From Polytrichum commune (taxonomy: Eukaryota > Streptophyta > Polytrichopsida > Polytrichales > Polytrichaceae), in contig OX485808.1 in assembly GCA_950295325.1 (NCBI GenBank), forward strand, positions 21,288,527 through 21,352,526: 64,000 bases of DNA, given 5' to 3'. Positions 57,901 through 64,000 of this stretch are shown piece after piece. Within the stretch, counting starts at the first letter, position 1; each line of letters begins with the position of its first letter. The translations under genes and the position numbers were made by a program. The notes below the pieces were generated by a model. That model was given only the letters and a program-made list of their open reading frames with translations, did no database searches and was not told the origin of the DNA.

Positions 57901-60085
57901 AAGTTGGGTGTATGTGCCACAAGGCAAGTAGAGGCTATCGGTTTTGAAGGAGGAATTTGATAGTCCTATTGCCGGCCTTAGAGGAGAAAGAAAAAATCGC
58001 CATAGAATGGTATCATGGAGGTACCATTGGCGGTGCATAAAGGAAGATATAGCCCACTTTGTGAAGGCTTGAATCAAAGTGCAAAGTGAACCGAGCCTCT
58101 TATCAAAAGCAAGGCGGTTTCTTGCAACCGTTGCCTATCCCGTGGGCGCCATGGCATAGTATGTGCATGGACTTGATCACAAGTTTGCCGGAGTCACATG
58201 CGTATGATGCCATCTTGTTGATGGTAGAGTGGTTTGCCAAGTTGGCACACATGGTGCCGATTGTGGGAACCGCCACCGCGTTGGAGACCGCATAGCCTTT
58301 TCTCAAAGGATGGTTGAGGCACCACGGGTTGCCAAGAGTGATTGTGTGGGATAAAGATTCAAAGTTCACAAGTGCATTTTCAATGCATTTCTCTAAGGAG
58401 GTCGGAATGAAACTAAGGTTTAGCACGGCCTTGCATTCCCAAATGGATGGGAGAACGGAGCGTGCGAATGGAGTCTTGAAGCAATACTTGAGGAACTTAG
58501 TGGGGGCGGACCAAGGAGATTGGGCGGACTATGTGGGTTGAGCGGAGTGTAATTGCAATGTAGCCACGCACTTGGCTACCAAGGGGTGGTCTTTCGTGGT
58601 GGCTTATGGAGTGGATGCGCTCCAACCTATTAACCTAGCTCTCGAGGGGGCACATTCAACACTAGAGTTCAACCAAGATGGTGAGGACTTGGCCAAGGAT
58701 GGTAAACAAATCTTGGAGATGACCAAGTTGTTGGTGGAGAAAGCCCGAAGGTGCTACGGAGTGCTAGTAAATGCCGGAAGACGCGAAGTGGAGAATGAGG
58801 TGGGCCAAAAGGTGTTGTTGAATGTGAACAACTTCACTTAGCCGGAAGGCCTCGCTCCAAAAGTTCATGTCCAAAATTGGAGCTTCGTTTTCCATTGTGG
58901 AATAAATGTTCAAGGACATGTATAAGTTGGAATTACCTCCGGAGATCAAAGTGCATCCGACATTTCATGTCTCATTACGAAAATCATATAAGGACGACAC
59001 CTTGTGGCCGATCACAAGCAAGTGATTAGGCCACATCCCGACCTTGTGGAGGTCATTTGGAACATGAGGTAGGAGGGCATCCTCAAGTGTAGGAAGCCCA
59101 AGTGAAAATGAAAGAAAATGTACAAAGGAGTACTTGGTGAAATGGTGAGGATACCATGAGAAAGAAACCGCTTGGGTGGCGGCAAGAGACATGGTCAACA
59201 CCAATGAATTGGTGAAGCACTTTGAAGAAACTAAGGCTAAGGATTCCAATAAAATGAAGCGTAGGCATTGATGAGGACATCAATCTCCTTTAGTGGGGGA
59301 GAGACACTAGTAGCACACTTAGCCTCGAGGTTAATTACTCCACAACATGAACTTGTTCTTTGGCTTGAGGGAATAAAGTCCAAACTTTAGTGGTGCAAAG
59401 AGAAAAGTATGAGATGAGGTCCTAGTCTTGTACTTGTGCTTGGTTAATGGAAGAGGGGGAATAGATATGCCAAACTAAGTTGGGTAAGCCGAGTAATTGG
59501 GGGCCATGGCTTGGAGGGGCCTTGGATAAAACCAAGAAATTTCTTAGCCGTGGGCTTGTCCGGGCGGGGACAAGGTGATGGCGCGTGCTCATAAAAGTGC
59601 TACCCGCGAGCTAACGAGAGTTGGCGCATGGGAGTCATGAACCCATGTCTCAAAAGAGCAAAGTGGGAACCGAGTCGGGCGGGACTTGGCATCACCCCCG
59701 TGCAATCGAGGCGTGGCTTAACAATGGAAAGCCATCTCGGAGTTGCAACAGAGACAACTTAGTGGAAGCGTTGAGGTCTCGCCTAGATGTGTCACGTTAG
59801 GCTAGTAGAGCCTAACGGGGGAGGCCCCAAAGTAGGGGCAACCCAAGTGAGTCCCAAAGTAGGTGGGTCAAATATAGGTTAGGTCCTTGGATGAGAGATC
59901 CAAGGTCGCTAACGGACCACCTAGGAACGACACCTTTGGGACTATGCCAAATTTGAAGATGCATTGTGGGGGTCGCGCCCTAAGGTAAACACAATGCCGC
60001 ACCATAGAGGATGGCAACTTGAGAATTGGTGTGCCGACTACGAGTATAGTCGATGAGGGCATCGACTCCGTTTGGTGGGGGTGAG
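54989..60085 (+). pseudogene. Decayed gag-pol internal region of element C
   Basis: Colinear with element B: PBS, Cys-containing tandem blocks (55670-55960), RT/RNase H boundary (FVGLTNYYHHFIH, about 56720), duplicated segments, and integrase core (about 58140-58830; RHHGLPRVIVWDKDSKF). A chromodomain-like remnant lies near 59130. Stops recur at the same places as in element B, plus private ones such as the TGA at about 58539. It cannot encode a full polyprotein, so its recent movement needed proteins from another copy. Confidence 0.82.
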
Positions 60086-61062
60086 TGTCGCGCACCTCTC
60101 CATGAGGAGTGCCCGAAACACCATGGGCACAAGGGGGACCCCGGAGTGACACCCGGGACTTGTGGCGCCGTTGGTGAGAGGGCCCAAGTGATCCTAGTGT
60201 GGGTGAGGGCCCCGGGCGTTGGGAACGCCTCCCACCCACGAAGATTAGGAGGCACAAGGGTAAGGCCATGAGTTATGCGTAGCTCATGGCGTGGTGATTC
60301 TAGAGAGCTCAAGAACACCTCAATCGGAGGTGTGAGCTAGGAGTTATGGCCATTTGAGTGGGGCGCTGCCCCGGGACAGCGCCCTGGTACAGCAGTGCCT
60401 GGGAGTGATTCCCGGGACTGCCAAGGTTCAAACAGGCATAACTTCCCCAAGACTTGCCCGAATGGGGCAAGTGAGGAGTCCATCGGCATCTACGTGAAGC
60501 GTAGATGAAGATGAAGTGGTTGGTTGTTCTGATCGGACATCATACAAGGAAGTTATGATGGTCTGAAGCTGCTGGGGGAGTTCTAGGCCCAGCAGCTAAA
60601 GGGAAATGTCCACTTGGCCCCAACTCTTGGTAGAGAGACAAGAGGTTGGTTGACGGTGGGGTAGGGGCCCCGCGTGAAGTCCTAGAGGCTTATATGGGTG
60701 AGGTGGTGTGGCCTCACCCACCCGAGGCCGAACGGCAAGGCCTCCATGGGCTTTGGCCTATTGTGAGGCCATAGTTGCCTAGTATGGTTCGGGTTGTTGT
60801 AGTGTTGCTCCGGCAACGCGATGATCAACATAGGAGTGGATTTCCATGGATGGAAGTCCACATTGGGGAAATGGGTTACCGATTAAGGGGTGAGTTCCGA
60901 AAGCAAAGTAGGAGGGTTGGTTCCCTCCTATGAACTATTGGTCCGGGGTTAGAGGAGCTAACCATTAGCATGGCGGAATGCGAAGGGTTAGCCACTCGTA
61001 ACCTTTGCTAGAATTGAAAATTGGCAAGATGGTCAAGGGGGGGGCTAGCAAGGGTTGCGACA
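60086..61062 (+). repeat. 3' LTR of element C
   Basis: It starts TGTCGCGCACC and ends GCGACA; nearly identical to 54013-54988. Confidence 0.93.
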
Positions 61063-62260
61063 TAGCCTCTCGGAATCTAAGTGCTAACTCAAACATTCAA
61101 AACAATGCGATATCTGGTCCATTACCCTTGAAAGGCCTAGCCTCTCGGAATCTAAGTGCTCACTCAAGCATACACAACAAAGTGAAAATTTGGTCCAAGA
61201 CCCTTGAGTGCCTAGCGTCTCAGAATCTAAGTGCTAACCCAAACATTCAAAACAATGCGAAATCTGGTCCAAGACCCTTGAAAGGCCTGGCCTCTCGGAA
61301 TCTAAGTGCTAACTCAAACATTCAATTCAATGCGAAATCTGGTCCATTACCCTTGAGTGCCTAGCCGCTCGGAATCTAAGTGCTAACCCAAATATTCAAA
61401 ACAATGCGAAATCTGGTCCAAGACCCTTGAAAGGCCTGGCCTCTCGGAATCTAAGTGCTAACTCAAACATTCAAATCAACACGAAATCTGGTCCATTACC
61501 CTTGAGTGCCTAGCCTCTCGGAATCTAAGTGCTAACTCAAGCATAAACAACAAAGTCAAAATCTGGTCCATTACCCTTGAAAGGCCTAGCTCTCGGAATC
61601 TAAGTGGTAACCTAAACATTCAAAACAATGCGAAATCTGGTCCACGACCCTTGAGTGCCTAGCCTCTCGGAATCTAAGTGCTAACTCAAGCATACACAAC
61701 AAAGTCAAAATCTGTTCCATTACCCTTGAGTGCCTAGCCTCTCGGAATCAAATTGCTAACTCAAATATTCGAAACAATGCGAAATCTGGTCCTTCAGAAA
61801 ACATACCACCTGGTGCCGAGAGCCCCACAACCATGAACTCCACGCCTCCACTCAACCTCAACATCGGGTCCCTCTCTACCTTACCCCCTCAACCTTACCC
61901 TCTCGGAGCCGAGCCGAGAGCTCATTGGCTCCTCCAAAATCTAGTCCTAGTCATCGTCAAGCTTTCCCCCTCGGAGCATTCCACAAAATGACAAAATCTA
62001 AGTGCTAACTCAAGCATACACAACAAAGTCAAAATCTGGTCCATTACCCTTGAAAGGCCTAGCTCTCGGAATCTAAGTGGTAACCTAAACATTCAAAACA
62101 ATGCGAAATCTGGTCCACGACCCTTGAGTGCCTAGCCTCTCGGAATCTAAGTGCTAACTCAAGCATACACAACAAAGTCAAAATCTGTTCCATTACCCTT
62201 GAGTGCCTAGCCTCTCGGAATCAAATTGCTAACTCAAACATTCGAAACAATGCGAAATCT
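61063..62260. repeat. Satellite 2 in gene 2 intron 1 (second block)
   Basis: It continues the array interrupted by element C, in the same orientation as 52500-54012. Confidence 0.93.
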
Positions 62261-62468
62261 GGTCCTTCAGAAAACATACCACCTGATGCCGAGAGCCCCA
62301 CAACCATGAACTCCACGCCTCCACACAACCTCAACATCGGGTCCCTCTCTACCTTACCCCCTCAACCTTACCCTCTCGGAGCCGAGCCGAGAGCTCATTG
62401 GCTCCTCCAAAATCTAGTCCTAGTCATCGTCAAGCTTTCCCCCTCGGAGCATTCCACAAAATGACAAA
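61523..62468. repeat. 473-bp tandem duplication
   Basis: A composite of five satellite units plus a unique 'ccttcagaaaacatacc' to 'attccacaaaatgac' segment is present twice, 473 bp apart (for example 61788 and 62261), with very few differences. Confidence 0.9.
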
Positions 62469-62846
62469 ATCTGGTCCCCTTCAACTAATGCATTTCCCTC
62501 TCAAACTCCAACAAACCACACATTGAACTACCAAAGCATATATTCATTCATCCGTGAAGCTTAAGAACCTTTTATCAAAATCCTCCAACCTCATTCTCTC
62601 TCAATCCATTGCGCACACTAAAATGTGCCGCGAATTTAACCTTGACTCGTATATCCATTCTAACATTTGACTGTGACTGAGGGTTCCTGGAGGTACCCTC
62701 TCGGTGCCGAGACCACCGTTTGAACATATATTCAATCTTTCTGATATGTGTCCGTTATCCTAACCATACAATCATTCCATTGTCGTGTTTGCTTGAAATT
62801 GAATCCTCAAATGCCATTTTTCATATAACTTAAACGACAATCTTAC
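62469..62846 (-). other. 5' end of gene 2 intron 1
   Basis: Non-repetitive intron sequence. Donor GTAAGATTG at 62846 is strong, and the next acceptor (TGTGTAG) ends at 52468. The intron is thus about 10.4 kb, filled by satellite and element C. Confidence 0.55.
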
Positions 62847-63266
62847 TATAAGAATGGAATCATCTCTTGTCTCCTCCTGATATCCGCTTTGATTTGAACT
62901 GTTGGGTTGCTCGCTTTCTTCCATAGATGCCGCGGGGGATTCACTATCCTCCCGGTCTTCCTCTATCGGCTGTAGATTCAATTGCCGTTTCGAAGATCCT
63001 CTCTTGCTCTCTCCACCTGTGCTTTGCACGTCTGATGGGGTTCCTCTACCCTCTATGTACGATTCCTCCTTCTTCTTCAGTTCTCTCCGTCTCCTCTGTT
63101 TCGAATTGCTGAAACTCAATCCTCCCTTGCGCTTCTTCCGCTTCTTTCCTATATCTATTGTGGAATCTGTATTGTGCTCTGGTTCCTTCATGTGTGCGTC
63201 CCAGTTCCGCTCTGCTTCCCTTTTCGTATTCTTTACTCTCTCAGCATCCCTTTCCTTCGCTCCCAA
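62847..63266 (-). CDS. Gene 2, exon 1: basic N-terminal region
   Basis: 140 codons from ATG at 63266 to the donor at 62846, phase 0, matching the phase of the exon at 52467. The protein starts MGAKERDAERV and carries two basic clusters (KKRKKRKGG, KQRRRRELKKK) that look like nuclear localisation signals, then an acidic Ser/Glu-rich stretch. If not spliced it would end after 24 more codons at 62772 as a 164-residue protein. I prefer the spliced reading because donor and phase fit, but the 10-kb intron is inferred. Confidence 0.55.
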
Positions 63267-63448
63267 AAAGACCCTTCCCCAACCCTCTCAGACCTTTATA
63301 GTGCCACTGTTCAAGATTTAGGGTTTACGGTATTTTTGGTCACTGTTCATTGTTTACCCTTTTTAAAGCATATTTACAATGGATAAGTATTCCACACTTT
63401 TCAGCATCCTCTTTCTCATTCCCATCTTTGCACATCCCCCTCGCTGTG
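63267..63448. promoter_or_regulatory. Bidirectional promoter between gene 2 and the plus-strand gene
   Basis: A TATA-like TATAAAGG lies on the minus strand at about 63291-63298. The region contains a telo-box-like TTTAGGGTTTA (63317-63327). A short upstream frame starts at 63379 (MDKYSTLFS, hydrophobic) and overlaps the ATG at 63449 in another frame. Confidence 0.45.
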
Positions 63449-64000
63449 ATGGCCGAACTTCGTTCCCATGGCATCGGGGCCCCCAATCTTTTCCCCATTG
63501 ATGCACGAGGTATTGCTGTTGTCTCTGAGCTTCATCTTAGCATTAGGTTCTCTTTCAAACCCAATACAATATGGGTAGAGCGTGAGATCTTCCATCCTGA
63601 TACTGGATTGCTCATTCATACCTTCCATGAGACCTCCAAGGTATCCGACAATGGCATTGTAGTTTGGGAGCTTGCCGCTGGAAAGTATAGGGTATGTGGT
63701 TGGCCAGATTCTCAGATCGGAGTGTCGACAGAAATCCTTACTCCTCTTCGATCATCCACTGCTGCCTTTAGCACCCCTCCCGTAATAAGTGTCAAGACCG
63801 AGCCTGGTCTAGACAACGTTATAGACTTGTCTGATTCTTCGAGTGAAGATGGACCAGTTCAGCATGAAGATGAACCAGTTCAGCATGAAGATGTAGCAGT
63901 TCATGATTCTCCTCTTTTGTTTCCCTCTCCTGCCTATGTAACGCCCTCTCCTTCTCTCTCTGTGCCTTCACCTACTTCAATACCCTCTACGTCCAAGCCT
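63449..64000 (+). CDS. Unknown protein, N-terminal part, open at window end
   Basis: An open frame of 184 codons from ATG at 63449 (MAELRSHGIGAPNLF) to the window edge. The first 105 residues look globular and beta-rich, with FHPDTGLLIHTFHE and IVVWELAAGKYRVCGW. Then come VKTEP, a sumoylation-type site, and VIDLSDSSSEDG, a SUMO-interacting-type motif. A twice-repeated PVQHEDE segment and a Pro/Ser-rich tail follow. I do not recognise the family. It is divergently paired with gene 2, and similar acidic motifs occur in genes 1 and 2, so related nuclear roles are possible. Confidence 0.6.
   Translation, partial: MAELRSHGIGAPNLFPIDARGIAVVSELHLSIRFSFKPNTIWVEREIFHPDTGLLIHTFHETSKVSDNGIVVWELAAGKYRVCGWPDSQIGVSTEILTPLRSSTAAFSTPPVISVKTEPGLDNVIDLSDSSSEDGPVQHEDEPVQHEDVAVHDSPLLFPSPAYVTPSPSLSVPSPTSIPSTSKP

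Larger units (their letters stand above)
54013..61062 (+). mobile_element. LTR retrotransposon (element C), complete 7.05 kb, TSD TAGCC
   Basis: The 5' LTR is 54013-54988 (976 bp) and the 3' LTR 60086-61062 (977 bp), with TAGCC at 54008-54012 and 61063-61067. The PBS is at 54991, and a purine-rich GTGGGGGTGAG precedes the 3' LTR. I count about five differences between the LTRs, so insertion is recent. It lies in satellite 2. Confidence 0.95.

Overview
The window looks like nuclear DNA of a green plant. The evidence is interstitial (TTTAGGG)n telomere-type repeats, short GT-AG introns, Ty3/gypsy chromovirus-like LTR retrotransposons primed by initiator tRNA-Met, a CACTA (En/Spm) DNA transposon, tandem satellites, and a captured piece of a plant indole-3-glycerol-phosphate synthase gene. 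A DUF7869-type gene hints at a non-flowering streptophyte, but I cannot name the species. I saw no rRNA, tRNA, CRISPR array or bacterial operon.

Layout. 1-1655: 5' part of an LTR element. 2064-5185 (-): two-exon DUF7869-like gene. 5402-14052: a locus-specific cluster of 23 short palindromes (ACGAACG-NN-CGTTCGT). 10127-14214 (+): a multi-exon gene with a ParB-like domain and a degenerate DNA-methyltransferase-like C-terminal region (gene 1). 14555-15304 (-): small unknown gene touching a satellite. 15305-19395: about 41 copies of a 101/87-bp satellite. 19655-22055: a third repeat family split by a solo LTR that itself holds a second, inverted solo LTR. 22060-23297: a 75-bp satellite. 23428-63266 (-): a second, larger ParB-like/DNA-methyltransferase-like gene (gene 2, about 1225 codons, 13 exons, compatible splice phases). 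63449 to the window end (+): a divergent unknown gene.

Gene 2 is torn apart by nested transposons. An LTR element (27069-51857, TSD GGAAT) lies inside the exon coding its ParB-like domain. Its 5' LTR contains a diverged solo LTR (TSD GATTA). Its 3' LTR contains a 16.8-kb CACTA element (34418-51194, TSD GCC). The CACTA element carries a TNP2-type transposase gene, a Transposase_24-like gene and a captured synthase fragment, and one intron of that fragment holds a 446-bp pogo-like MITE. A second LTR element (54013-61062, TSD TAGCC) sits in the 75-bp satellite that fills gene 2 intron 1.

The most unusual content is the pair of ParB-like + N4/N6-methyltransferase-like fusion genes, an architecture better known from phages and bacterial mobile elements. 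In one of them every intron I could define, the 5' leader intron and one exon carry a conserved palindromic site. A functional link between the ParB-like protein and the palindromes is a hypothesis only.
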